Shown: piece by piece, positions 34,719-48,315 of the stretch | Numbering within the stretch: position 1 is the stretch's first letter | How the letters are laid out: the number at the start of each line of letters is the position of its first letter | NCBI GenBank assembly: GCA_004026145.2 | Contig: CP034985.2 | Location: 4,859,481 to 4,923,480, forward strand | Origin: Takifugu bimaculatus | Lineage: Eukaryota > Chordata > Actinopteri > Tetraodontiformes > Tetraodontidae | Length of the DNA: 64,000 bases | Reading direction: 5' to 3' | Program-made: the position numbers and the translations under genes | The notes under the pieces: generated by a model | Database searches by the model: none | Seen by the model: only the letters and a program-made list of their open reading frames with translations | What the model was told of the DNA's origin: nothing

Positions 34719-37700
34719 CTGTGTGTGCGTGTGTGTGTGTGTGTGTGATGTGAAAAAAGCTGGTCCACTGGAGACACACGCTGGTTCGGTCGCATTCACA
34801 CATAAAGATTATGATCCTGGAGAGAAAAGACTATTAAGACCATTAAGAGCCTGAAAGTGTGCGGCCTAACGTCTGAGTCTACAGGCGCGCCACACACTCA
34901 TGCATGTGTGAATTCAGAAATTCCAGCTGCAGCGTCCGTAACTGCGAAGTGTGAGTCAAAGTTGGGAAGATTTTTAATTCTTCCAGAGCAGCTAATTAGG
35001 TAAGAAAAACAAAATCCTGATGTAGTTATAATGATGATGAATGAGGTGAATTAAGGTAGATTCATTAAAGCGGAACTCTGGTATTTAGGTGTGATGGGTC
35101 TTAGCTTGGTGCGTGCTTCCTGGCTGCTTCGCCTCACCGCACAAGCCTGTTTATGGTCTCTGGGAATAATAAAGTTTGTTGTGAGAGCTGCTTTCCCACT
35201 TTCCTCTGATCTGCTGCTTGTGCATGGCTCCATATTGATTTTGCTTTCAAGGCTGAGTTACAGTTTAATCAGCCATCTACAGTTACACACACAAAGTAAA
35301 TGTAGCCAGAACCTGTAAGCTAGGCACGTTAGCGAACACCACAGGACCCTGGATACCCCTGATCATAATACAGTCCAAAACCCGATGCCCTGTCACTGGA
35401 AATGGAATAAACCCGGCCAGTGTCTGTGTGGATGCGTGCCAGTGGTGGCACACGCCCCTGAGATTGGCAAACACCATTAAAAAAATGGATAGATTTTTTT
35501 AATCTTTTATGACACAGAGCTTGTGGAATGGATCCAAATCTCACTGATGGACCTTTTGACGGTCCCATAAAGGTCCATTGTTGGGCTCAGTGACAGAAAT
35601 AACACACTTCAGAGGTTTGTGGTCACCCATCCTCCTCTTTCCTTCTCCCTGTGGAAATTGACAAGGCTATCCAGGAAGCTATTAAAGCTTCCGCTACCTA
35701 GCACCTCCTTTTGAACTTTGTTTGCCGTCCCTGGCGCACTCGCTTCTGATGAAGCGTGGCTGCTGCATTAAATTTGAAGCAAACACGGCAGAACTTTTGG
35801 GCCAGTGGGGCGTTCGTGGACCAGCCCACGCAGTTGGAAGCAGCGGTCATCGTCACTCATGGTTGCTCACACGTGGCTGGCACATGCACATGCATGAAGC
35901 CTGCACACTGTAAAATGTCTGCCATAGCTCGTGATCACACGTCAACACGGGGGCCGTAACACCTTTTTTAGGCCTGTGCGAATATTTCAGAGCGAATCAT
36001 GACGTCATTGCTGGAGCGGTGTTTAAGTCATGAAGTGAGCTTTAGCCAGCATCATTCATCTTCTTCTCTGCTCAACACCACTGATTTAATTAAAAAAAGA
36101 GTTCCTCTTTCCTTCCTGCTCTTCCCCTGGCTGTCAAGTTCTCCCTCTCCAACCTTTTTTATTATCATTTCCTTACTTTGCCGTAGACGACGGCAGCTGT
36201 TTTCCCTGAAACTGGGTCCTCAGTCACATGATGAAACCCAAAGGAATTCCGCTCCTGTTATTCACTCTTGATTTCTGATCCCTCCTTCGTATCATGGTTC
36301 TGTTTTAACTCTGTTGTTGCCGTTCCGTTCAGTTCTTCTCCAGCGGCCGCAGCCGTCGTCACGAACCTGCCGCCGGCATTCGTGCAATTAGTTATGCCAT
36401 TCGGATTTGTTGTGAGATTGTTTTGACCTTTGAAGCTAATAGCAGATTAGCTTTGTGAGAAATGTGAGTAAGCTAGCACTTGTTTCCAGTGTCAATGCCA
36501 AGTTATTCCTACTTTTGCAGTGAGAAGACTCAAGAACTGTGATTGAACCTACACAAAGGCTAATGAGTGTGTTCCTCGCAGTGTGGAGCGCTGTCTGCAT
36601 CCTCGAATCAGGCCTTCTCCCAAATATAATTCACACACGCTGCAACTGTGTTAGAACAAACTCCAGCATTCCCAGATTCCAGACGTTGGTAAGCGCAACA
36701 ATTCCAGACGTTGCTACGAGAACCGAGACACGCTGCGTGGAATCATTTGTTGTTGAGAAGAATGCCAGGTAGGAGCGCATGTCCAGGTTTGTGAGTGACC
36801 ACCCCACCCCCCGCAGCCGAGCCGCCGCCACCAAAAACAAGGGCGTGGACGTTGTTTGTCGTTTTCGCGGCCTTCCCGCTGCCGTGATTAAAGGCTCGAC
36901 GTAAAACAACACAGCCTTTTTTTGGGTTGGTATTTTCACTGTTGTTTTCTTGCGAAGGCTTGAGCACGTGCCGGGATGCGTGTTAGCTTCAGCTGCTGAT
37001 GTGCACCGCAGGACCTTGGCAAACGAAAACACCAAGATGCTACTGTAATTAGCTCCTTTCTGATAAACACGTTGCTTCCTGAAAACAACCTCTGCAGTTT
37101 GTTACCTCACACTGTTTCTAATTGATCAAAGTCTGGAGACAACTAAAGAGCTACTCAATAGACTGCGGCAACACGTCTTGTTTTTGTTTCGCTTGCGTCC
37201 ATGAGCCCAGATGTCATCAGCTGTGGTTGCATGAGCAATTGTTTTCACAGCTTGGATGTAATGACTTGGCTGCCCAAGATAAGCTTCTACTGTTGTTGAT
37301 ATGGAAGATTAGGGCACACCTAAACCAGGATCAAAAATACTTCTGTTTTGATGTGAGGCGTGTTTACCGGGGTTCTGGAGCGCGTGACGAGACGAAGCAT
37401 CGAATACTGTTTATGTTCATGCTCAGTGCCTCACTTTAAAGGGATGACGTTGGCGTATCGGGAAAACTACAAGTCAGTCAGGTTTCTTAATCCAGCATCG
37501 TGCCCTCTTGTTCACAAGCGCAGAAGAGAGAGATAGAGTGCACAGGCGCCCTCTGAAGAGGAAGAATGGGTCTCATCCTGTCCATGGTGACACAGGATTT
37601 CTCCTCATTGTTGCAGCAACTTGCAATAGCAACATTAGCCAGCGCTGCACCGTGATGAAAGTGTTTGGAAAGTGTTTTAATTTACGCATTTCTAGAGGAA

Positions 37701-40075
37701 AAAAACAAACTGACCGACTGTCACAGCCAGCCAGTTAGGAAAAGTGTCAATATTCAGCCTTCTGGACAATGAGCTGGACCTGAAGGTGGTTCGTTAGGGT
37801 TGGGGTTGGATTTCAGGCTTGTGTCCTGCAACTCCTGAGGTTCTAAACTTATTTAGTCGCAGTGATGTTGAGCTGGCTACCATATGAACTCTGTCACCTG
37901 CTACTTTTGCATGATAATGAGCACAAATCCCTGACATGACCACTGTGCTGAGGTCACCGAGGGACTCGAGTGTAAAGTCCCCCCATCTAAATGGTTGGAC
38001 TATTTTTTGTTATTCCTTTCCAATCCTACACCATTTTGGTTAGCACCACCACAATGTGGTGTTTCCAACATACATCCCTGCCCATCCCTGAGTGCATTTG
38101 CCTATGTTTTTACAGGCATCTTTTACATTTAACCAAAATTTGAAGGGTGCAGTAAGCCTCCCCACGGTGTTTTATCATCCGTGCACCTGCAACAACATGG
38201 CGGCGACACAGTTTCCTCTATTTATATCCCCAATCAGCCTGAGCTTGTTGATTCTAGAGCTACTGGAGGGTGATGTGGAACAGGGCACAGTGGGTGGAGA
38301 CCCTGACCCTTCCTTTAACTCCCTTCTGTAATTAGGGAGGACGGTTCCAGCGATGGGTCTTAATGGAGGGGCCACTCCCACACTCCAAATGAAAGATTCG
38401 GTTGACCACACGCAAACGCGCTTAGAAAACCATATAGGAAGCCAGCAGGCATGGTTTTCTCTCTAATATGGAGCAAATGTTTAGTGAAGATTTTAACCAT
38501 ATGTGCTTCAGTTTCACTGTGTTTGAAGCAGCTGCTTCAGAAATTATGTAAGTCTGACATTTCTTGACAGATTAAATTAAAGCTCTAACTTCGGAAGGAG
38601 CGCATCTCGACTCCAGCCGAGCCCTCTTGGCTGGGTTCTCCGCTGCCTTTCCTGTTTGGCTTTTCAGCTCCCACCTCGGATCCTATTCTGGGACGCGTTC
38701 TCTCCCAAGTTCTACTAAGGCTGGTCGCCAGTTTTGCGAAGCAAATGAGCCGATCCCAGCTCAAAATACACATTCATGAAATTCCCACATTTACTGTAGC
38801 ATTCCGGGAGCGAGCCCTATGCCAACGTAAAATTCCAGCGACTGAAACAATTGTGGTTTTCAGGGACTGACGACTTATAAAGGTTCAATGGAATGAGTTT
38901 TGGCAGACATTACATCACAAAACAGTGCGAATTCAACCTCTAAATGAGATAAACGTAACTATTGTTCCACCTTCTATTCGTCTGTCCTGCAGTATTGATC
39001 AGACACACTCGTGATTGTGAGGCTCCACTCAGACACAGGAATGTCCACGGATCTTGTGTTTTGTTAATCCAATTAGCCATTTAGCTACGAGTCTACGCAT
39101 CTCAGACACGTGGAGACTTTGTTGTGTCTGCTGTCACTGAAATTGCTGTTGCTGCCGCTACATGGAGCAGAACTTCCCAACCTCACCTGTAATCCTCTGA
39201 ATGATCTTCTGGAAGTTTCACATCCCCCCATGTTGCAGTATTTCACATCTCCTCCTGATGCCCTCAATTACTCCAGCTGTAATAGATTAGCAACAAATTA
39301 TGTCAACAAAGAACAAAGGAAGAACTTGTTTTTCTGCATTTGCTGATGTTTTGATGATTATTAGATCTCCCTTTAAATCCTCTGCAGGCTTGTAACAGAT
39401 CAGAAGAGACCGGGGTTTATGAGTACAGTCCATTATGGAGCGGCTCTCAATTCAGGGGGGCTGTTGGGGGTGTGATCAAATTGATGGCAAATGGGAGGAG
39501 ATGCTGACCTCCCTGAATCCTTTTCCTGCTACGACCTCGGAGAGATCAGAGTAACAACAAACATGTGCCTCCTGCACCATTCCCGGGGATTGATGTGGTG
39601 ATCTGTGTGCCAAACTCTGTAATCTGTGCATCTGAGCCATGTTTCGTCTGATGAAAGTAGCGTAGATTTGTACGGTTTGGGGGCATTTCTTTAAATCTGC
39701 TCTTCAAGGGACCTCTGGAAATTCTTGTGGTGCTTTGTCTTTATTTGGTTCCAGGAAATTACGAATACATTACGACTTTGCAGGAAACTGGTGATGGTGA
39801 GAGGAAATCTGTTTGACTCCTCTGTGGCTTCCACATTTGCTTTTTGAGGTTTCTATCACGAGCATCAACCTCTTCCTCTGCAAATATTCATCTGCTCTGT
39901 GCAACGTTGAAGACTCCGCCTTGTTGTGGCACAGCCGGTCGTCACCGTGTCGTGTCAGCGAGGTGTTGGCTTCTCTGTTCTTGCTTGTCATGGTCTTTGC
40001 CCTGAGATGAAGGTGACAGGAAACATTTCCTGAAATTAATCTGGTTTTAAGAGTTAACTGTAGATTCAGTCCCCC

Positions 40076-40110
<35 letters not shown>

Positions 40111-40437
40111 TGTGTGTGTGTGGTGTGAAATGCACAGATGCTCTTGAATGAGTGCGGCTGTTGGTGCGGTGAATAAAATCACAGCTCTGTGCAACATTCG
40201 CAGGCCTGATGCAAAAGTTCTTCTGTACACTGGCCGTTTTGAAGGTGGTGGAGAAATAACACTTCTACGCAGACGATGCAGCGCTATTTTAAACTGTCCT
40301 GAATGTCTTGTTAGCTGAGAGGTCACGTGACTGCTCTGTCTTTGCAGGTGAATCCACGTATCGGGACGACCACGGACCCCCTGTACCAAGAGTGAGTCTG
40401 CCTCTGAACTCTCTGAACACACTCTCTCTCTCTCTGT

Positions 40438-40500
<63 letters not shown>

Positions 40501-42712
40501 ACAGTGCAGACACAGAGGCCTTGTGTTCGTCCAGCTGCAGGACTGTCTCTCCTCTTTGCTCCCTCTTTTTTCCTGCCAACTTCTTTCTTCCTCCGCCTGC
40601 TCCTTGTTCATTATGTCCTCCTTTTATCAGGCGCCACCTCATTGTCGCTCCATTCCTCGGCTTTTTTCTACATTTCTGTAAATGTGGCGCTAGAATTTAG
40701 CAGAGCTGAGACGTGGTTGAGTCGGTCCAGATCCAAGGAAAGTTGGAATTTACGTTGGCCACATTTGCAAATAGTTTCCATATTTTCTTTTTGGAGGCAG
40801 AGTATATCCATTCAGTCCGTCCTCAGGCATCTTGGGATTATTTCGGGTATTTACATTCTGGAACGTGAACGCTGGAATTCATGTGGAAATTCCAATGAAA
40901 TCATATTAGTTCTTATGTTATTTATAATGCCTCCATATTCATGTTTTCTATTTTAATCCTTATTACTGAATTTCAATGAAGGTCACAAAGATTGAAATCA
41001 GAAGTGAAAAGCTAAGAACTTGCACATTTTAGATTTTGTAAAGTGACATTTTAGGTAGCAAATATGACAAACTGCAATAATAAAAACAATAACATCCATC
41101 ATTTTTGGTTATTATTTAGGTATTGCATCCTCATTTTTACTCTATGTAGGTAAATTTCAACAGAATTTAGAGGCAAAAGCAGCGTTTTGGCAGTTACCAA
41201 TAGTGATTAATGGGTTCTACTGAGCACATGCCGGCTGGCTTTCCCATTCTTTTCTGTAAATGAGCATCAATTTATCCTAACTCACATCCACAGAGTTTGG
41301 TGGATGTTTTGCTGTTTACTCAGAGCCAGACCGCCCCCCCCTTCCCTCCCCCTAAGGGTGAGCATGGAGATGAATGTGTAGATCATCAATCGTGGGAAAT
41401 GCTGAGAATCCAAATTGTTGTCTATCAAGTGCAGGAATAGCAGGTTAGCAGCCCTTTGGCAGGCAGATGGATGGTCGTCCAACCAGAACGTGCCTTCACG
41501 GCCCTGTCATGTGGTCGACGGCGGAGTGGCCATGTTCTTTTCTCAGCAGAGGTGGGTGGCCTGGCCGGCAGAGCCAGTAATTTCAACTGAACCAGTATCT
41601 AAAAACGGCGAGGTGTCCTGAGAGTTGGGTGCAGGCGCGCGTGGGTGAGCCATAAAAGAGAAGAGGTTGGGGAGAGAGGGAAAAGGTGCGGGATACGGGT
41701 CCCCTCAAAGAGTTGTTGATGCAGGCCCGGCCAGAAACTCTCTTATGTAACTGTTCTCTACACCGCAGACTCAACAGGCGTCCCAGCTGGCAGAGGCTGA
41801 ACACTTCTCTCATTCGAACGAAACCGTACTTGAGGTGATAAGAAGACCAGAAGCGTCTGAGAGCTCAGAGCCAGAGCAGCGATTCTAATACTCGGCACCA
41901 GATTGTTGAGGCCGCGCACCGACGTCAGCCGGCAGACAGGCAGTCGGTGTCCTGCAAAGCAACCGTCTGAGCTGAGAAGTGTCTGGAAAATCAGGAGGAC
42001 CGCTGAAAGCTGTCCAAAATCATCTCCAGTTCCCACCCCCTCCTCCAAAAAACACCACTTTTGTTTGTTATTCATAGCGGCGTATACAGAATTCTGAATT
42101 CTAGTGTAACTATGCAGATTTATTGAGTGACATTTTGGTTTTTTTTCAATCATTTAACACATGGAGTAGAACTTGAATGGGTATCTGGGAGCCACCCTCC
42201 TTCATCCTGGGGCGCACGTGCCGACTCCTGACCGCACACCAGTTCAATCACTGGTGACGTCCGTTTGGCTTCCAGGAAAAGGAACAATGTGAAGGACTGA
42301 TGGAGGCGTGACACCTGTGTGGGCTCCAACGAAATTCCCTTCAGACAAGATTAAAGATCATTTTGTGTCATTTATTTTTCCACACTTTTTATTCAAGTTT
42401 TCTTTTCAAGTGAACGGGGGTTGTGGCTTTAACGGTGACGCTCTCGTTGTGCCTTTCTCTCCTCCTCACTGGCCCTCTTTCTCCTCTCCTCTGGCCGTCA
42501 TTCTTAAGGGCCTTCTTCTGAACCTTTCAGACCCTCGGGGATAATTGTCAGATTAGCGCATTCTTTCAGGCCTCCTGCTGTGTGAGTTTGATGCTCGGCG
42601 TGCACGGCGGCCTCCACTTCCTCCACTGTAACTGGCTTTGTTCTTCAAAGAGAAAGTATGCATACCCTCCTGTCATTGGTGAGCTACCGGATTAATTGGC
42701 GAGACATGTAGT

Positions 42713-42770
<58 letters not shown>

Positions 42771-45700
42771 TTAGGGGTGAGAAGGTTTGAGGTTAAAGTT
42801 CAGAGAAGAGGTAAGAGGGTCAGAGCTTAATTAAATTTCCAATAACTGCTCTTCCTTTTTGTCTCCAGGCTTCTCATTTTTCTCTCTCTCCCTCCATAAA
42901 TCAGATATTTTCCACCCTTTAGCTTTTAAACTTCCCTCGCACACGCTCCATGAATCCATCCGTGGTTAGATAAACACGAGCATTAAAGCTGTTTCTGTCC
43001 TGTGTCTGCAGGTGCTGCCGTTCCCCAGCCAGGTGGTTTATAACCGCGTGGGGAAGTGCGGCAGCCGGACGGTGGTCATCCTGCTGCGGCTGCTGGCAGA
43101 GAAGCACCAGTTCAACCTGGTCTCCTCAGACATCCACAATAAAACGCGCCTCACCAAACATGAACAGGTGAGAGCCGCATGGCAGTTCAGTCACGTGGTT
43201 GCCTGGTAACCAAATGGGGTCAAAGGTGGTTCTGCAGAGGGTTCAGGCAGCTCATTGGAGACGCCGAGCCAGTGAGGGAGGCAGAAGTCTGGTCATGTGA
43301 TCGATCAGACCTCGGGCTCTCCGTCCTGCTGCAGCAGCTGCCCCACGTGGCCCGAGCCCGTCAGCAGGCCCGTCACGTACGCGCGTTCACACTCGGTGCC
43401 GTCAGTCAGAGTGAACTGAGGCAGAACCGCAGCGCCCCGGCCAGCGTCTGTGCCCTCAAGAACCACCCAGGAGATAAACCTGGGACCCTCTGCACATGAA
43501 TATCTGTTAGTTAATATCTCCAGCAGGTTGCGATGGAGGGACGGAGATAAAAGATCAAATGAATATCAGCGCTGGTGGTGCGTTCGTGTTTCACCTGCTG
43601 CACGGAAAAATGACGCGCAGATAGTTTGCTTTATTGCTCGCTGAAACTTCCTGTTACGAAAAACTGCTTTTGCTTTTAAAACCACAGTTGGCAGATATTC
43701 AGAGTGTGTGTATGTGTGTGTGTGTGTGTGTGGGGGGGGGGGTTCCAATTGAAAATGTGTATGAGTCATATCTGGGGCAGTTTCTTACCAGAATATATGC
43801 GCAATAACTCCATCGAATTAGACCGGGGCGAGGCGACACCCAACATCCCGCAAGTCCCAGATTGGTGTAAAATATCTTAAATAACACGAGAGGACGGCGC
43901 GTGTGACAGCGATGATTCCGTTCATGTCGCAGTCGGCTTCTGTTGTAAACACGTGAGGAATGGTTCATTACTGCCGTTATTGCTGAAGCTCAGGGCCACC
44001 CCGTGTGTGTGTGTGTGTGTGTGTGTGTGTTCTTGTATTTGGTACATACTGGGCACCAAAATACTCATTCTCATTCTGCTAGCAAAGTGAGGACATTTTG
44101 GCTGGTCCCCACAATTTTAAAGGACTGTTGAGATGTGTTTTTAAGGTTGAGGTTAGAATTGAGTTAGTTAGGGTTGGCTGTTAGTGCAGATGGTTATGGT
44201 TAGTGTAGGGAGCTGGCTGAGGTATCATACCTATGTCAGATAGAAATGTGAACGTGTGTGCATGTGTGTGTGTGTGTGTGTGCACCCTGTAGTTAGATGC
44301 TCCGCTCATCAGTTGTGGTCGGGGCTTCATGGCTGCAGTTTTGGAACTGCGTTCCAGCTGGATGTTCTGCGGCTCCACTGACGGGTTTGGCAATGATTCA
44401 CGTGCGTGGGCCGCCAGAAGTGAAGGTGTATTATTCACCGGGAGCTGTGCAGCAGATTTAAGACACACACTGACCCCTCTGTCCTCGGAGGGAGGGAGAA
44501 AACATCTCAGTAATGATCTGGAGTTCCTTTAATAATCCACATCGCTGTGTGCTTTTATCAGAAGCATCAACCGGAGCAGAAGCGTGTGTGTCAGGCAGCT
44601 GAGGCGCACGGGCGGAGGACAAATTGTTATTCCAGAGTCACATTTCTTCCTCTTTCCTCTTCCATCTTCATTCTGGAGCCTTTACTGAAGCGTTCTGTGC
44701 GCTGCGGGTTGATTCCTCCTTGTTCATCCTTTTCATTTCTAAAATGGGACGGAGCTCCATTAGTCTGGCCTCTCTGTGGTTTCTGGCCCTCGCTGCTTTT
44801 CCCCCGATGAGCCCTGCATGCACGCCAGAGGGGCACAGGAAGGAGGGGGTGGGTGGGTGGGTTGGGGGGGGGGCAAGAGTCTGCAGGTATGTGAGGAATC
44901 TCAGCGCGACCTTCGCTTTTCTTGCATCTCACTGTAACGCCGGGGGAGGGGGATTTTGGAGAAGGGGGGGGGGGGTTGTTACTGGTCAGACAGAGGAGTG
45001 GCGTGTCGGGTCATGGAACACACACACACACACACACACATACAGAGAAACATACCAAATTCTGACTAACCAACAAATTCTTGAATAACCAGGATATGTT
45101 GTGTGTGTGTGTATGTGTGTGTGTGTGTGTGAGAGCATGGAAGCACTGAAATTGATTAATCCAGGTGGAACTCATTGGTGAAATCAATAGAAGTGGGCTA
45201 ACTAAACTTCGGGGGGGGGGGGGGTGAGTGGAAATGTACAGAGTTCCTCAGATGAGGTCCGTTCTGCGGCCCATAAACGAGCACACTGTACAAAACACGG
45301 TTGCTATGCAAACAGCAGCGCGGCGACGCTCACCACACTAAAAACAGCCGGTTCGGTTCCATCCGCGCTCAAAGTGTGACTGCGGCGTCCCGCCAGATCC
45401 GGTCCGTGTCCCGGCGGGTGGCGGGAACGTGCCCTGAGCTTCAGGTGGCCACGTGCACCCATTCAGCGGGTTATTGCATCGTCGCGGCAGCATTTTGGAT
45501 CATCGCACAGATTCGTTCACCTCGTGCGTCACACGCTAGTTAATATGCACGCTGCCCCCCGTGGTCGTTGGGAGTTTTGCTCCTGGGAATACGCCAGCAG
45601 GGTTTTGTCCGGTTTGATTCCAGATTAAGTCAGTAATTTGTTTTTTTCTTCTTTTTCGAATCTCCTGTAACTGAGTGGAAATCAAACTGTTTAAGAGGAA

Positions 45701-46638
45701 ACGCTGCCGAGATCTGTGAGGATTTAAAGCTCCATTCTGTCTGAGTAAGAGATCCCGATCACCATGGGGGCGGCCGGCATGTCGCTCCGCCGTGTTTCTA
45801 CAGCAGCCCAGAAAGGACAAACAGGCTCATAAATATTTGTAATAAATGTACTTTGCAGTAAAACCGAGATTTTAAACTCAACCACAAGCATCTGGACTTG
45901 TTTATTCTTCTTTCCTCCACATGTGGCTCCTCACCGGAAGGAAGGATCCTTGATTGCGTTCTGATCCGATCTGACATTAAAATATGCCGCTCCTGATCAG
46001 TGACTGCTCTTGATGCTGCGTCCCGTTTAAGGAGATGACATCACGCGCTCCCCTCCGCTCCGGAGCCGCCAGCTCGCCATTTTACTCCCGTTTTCTGACA
46101 GGAAGCCAGTGAGGGATCACGTCTGCTTGACATCTGCGTGTTTACCCGACTTGCAAAGAATGCTGGGGAATAGGATTAGGGGGGTCGAAGCCTCGCACAA
46201 GTGTCTGGCGACAGCATGTGTCGCAGATACGAGAGGTCACATGACCGGCGGCGGCCTGCGGGAGCTGCAGCTCTTGGCCCGCCGTTTAAGAGTCTCAATC
46301 TGGGTCCTTGGGGGGGAAACTGGGATTTTTTTAGTCTTTTGAAATACGTTTTTGTTCTTCGTTGCTCATTAATCGAGGGTTTCATGAGAGAAATGGCTGG
46401 AAACTGTTTTAAACCTCAAGTTTGCTCGTTGTTCGGTATTTAAGTGGAATATTTTAGTAACCAAGGAAACCTTTTTTAAGATTTCGTGAAAGAGCCGATG
46501 GCACTAATTGACCCAGCGGCTGCTGAAGCTGATTTCTTTTGGCTTCTCCAGGTGGATCTCATGAGGAACATCAGCGGGATCCCCCAGCCGTTCCTCTACA
46601 CGCGGCACGTCCACTTCCTGAACTTCACCAGGTGAGCA

Positions 46639-46669
<31 letters not shown>

Positions 46670-47524
46670 GCAGTTGTGGGGCGGCGGCTGCAGCTCTGAC
46701 CTTTGTTTTCCCGATGACTCGGGCAGGTTCAGGATAGAGCAGCCCGTCTACATCAACATCATCCGGGACCCCATCAGCCGCTTCCTCTCCAACTACTTCT
46801 TCCGGCGCTTCGGGGACTGGAGGGGGGAGCAGAACCACCTGATTCGGACGCCGGGGATGAAGGATGAGGAGAGATACCTGGTGAGGCTGAAACTTTCCAT
46901 AATCAAGTTTGGCTTGAGTCTCTTCTGCTCCTCCATCTTCTTCGCTCTGTTCCTGCTTTAGCCTCTCCGTGCTAGCCGCACGGCTAATCCCAGATTCTTC
47001 TCTTTATGGTAGAAATGTGACAGTAATTGTTCTGGTTGTTTTGACCCGAAGCTCATCTGAAACCGTTTTATTTTCAAACCTTCACCGCCACAGAATTATA
47101 CTTAAACCGCGCTTTGAAGACATCCAGGAAGTGATGTAGCTTCAGGCTCCTACAGCAGATTCCTACAAACCCAACATTTAACTGATTGAATCCCAATTGA
47201 AGACCCGATGCAGCGTAACCACACCGGGCCTTGGACAGGTGTCCCCCCCTTCATGTCTGTGTTCTGATCTGCCAGATCTACCTGTAATTAAGACAAACTG
47301 GGGAATTCAGTGGGTGTGCAGGAACAGAGGAGGCCTACAGTCACTCACCCTTGTACAGATTAGCTGACGGGAGGAGCCAGTGACATCCCGGCCCCAGTCT
47401 GGATGGATGTAATTAAGTATTCGTCGCTTTCCCCGGAGTTTTGCACCATGTGAGTTGAGTTATTAAAGTATGCAGACCACAGGGGCGCCGTGCTGCAGTG
47501 GGGGAGGGGCGGCTGGTGGCTTAC

Positions 47525-47575
<51 letters not shown>

Positions 47576-48284
47576 TAGTCCTCATCTTTTCAGGACCGAG
47601 TCATGAAGGGGATTTAAATCTGACTTAAACTTTCCAAAGTTGGGCTCATTTATGATAAGTGCAGATTCTAGGAAGTTTCAACTGAAGAAGGCCTCTGGCC
47701 AAATGTGATTAAGACTGCTCAACACTTTGGTTCTCTGAATTATTGATATCCAAAATAACTACATTGCTCTTCTATAAAAAAAGAAAAGCAGAAGAACTTA
47801 TGAGGGCTCTTTAGAAAGTTTAAGTAGTTTCAGTTCCGCCTTCTGTTGCTCATGTTACAATGATTTAATCTTATTTTTCTATCCCTGAAATTGAGCAAAT
47901 TTCAATGTTTGAGGGAACGATTTGAAAATTAGCTTTAGTTGTTAAAGCCAAGTTGCTGACTCGTGGTTAGCATATGTTAGCTTGTGTTTGGAAGCAGCTG
48001 GAGGAAGCTAGTGCCCCCGCCCAGCGTGCCAAAACAAGACGAAACCGCAGCACCGACTCTCCCCTACGATGCCTGACGCACTTACGAATCCTGATAGCAT
48101 GCCAGTCGCGTGGCGTCGCCTTACTGTGGGAACGCGGAGGTTCAGGCGGCGTTCCCTCCGCCGGGTGTCTGCGCCGCCGTCAATGAAAGAACGCTGTCAG
48201 TTCTCTGCGCCGAGAGAACCTGATGCACGTGTTACTGAGACATTCCTGTGGTCAGCTTGGATTTTCCATCAGTCCCCACACCCC

Positions 48285-48315
<31 letters not shown>

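Larger units (their letters stand above)
24379..40347 (+). other. ust intron 1, 16 kb
   Basis: Holds (CA)n at 25207-25251, poly-G near 25050-25068 and 25476-25486, (GT)n at 34664-34748 and 40076-40122. No supportable coding exon. An open stretch at about 32399-32790 is noted separately. Confidence 0.6.
40392..43011 (+). other. ust intron 2, 2.6 kb
   Basis: A CA tract near its 5' end and a GT tract near its 3' end are the only notable structures. No exon seen. Confidence 0.6.
43168..46551 (+). other. ust intron 3, 3.4 kb
   Basis: Rich in simple sequence: GT tracts near 43706, 44003, 44258 and 45099, a CA tract near 45019, poly-G near 43732, 44863, 44964 and 45211, plus a dispersed repeat. 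No exon seen. Confidence 0.6.
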
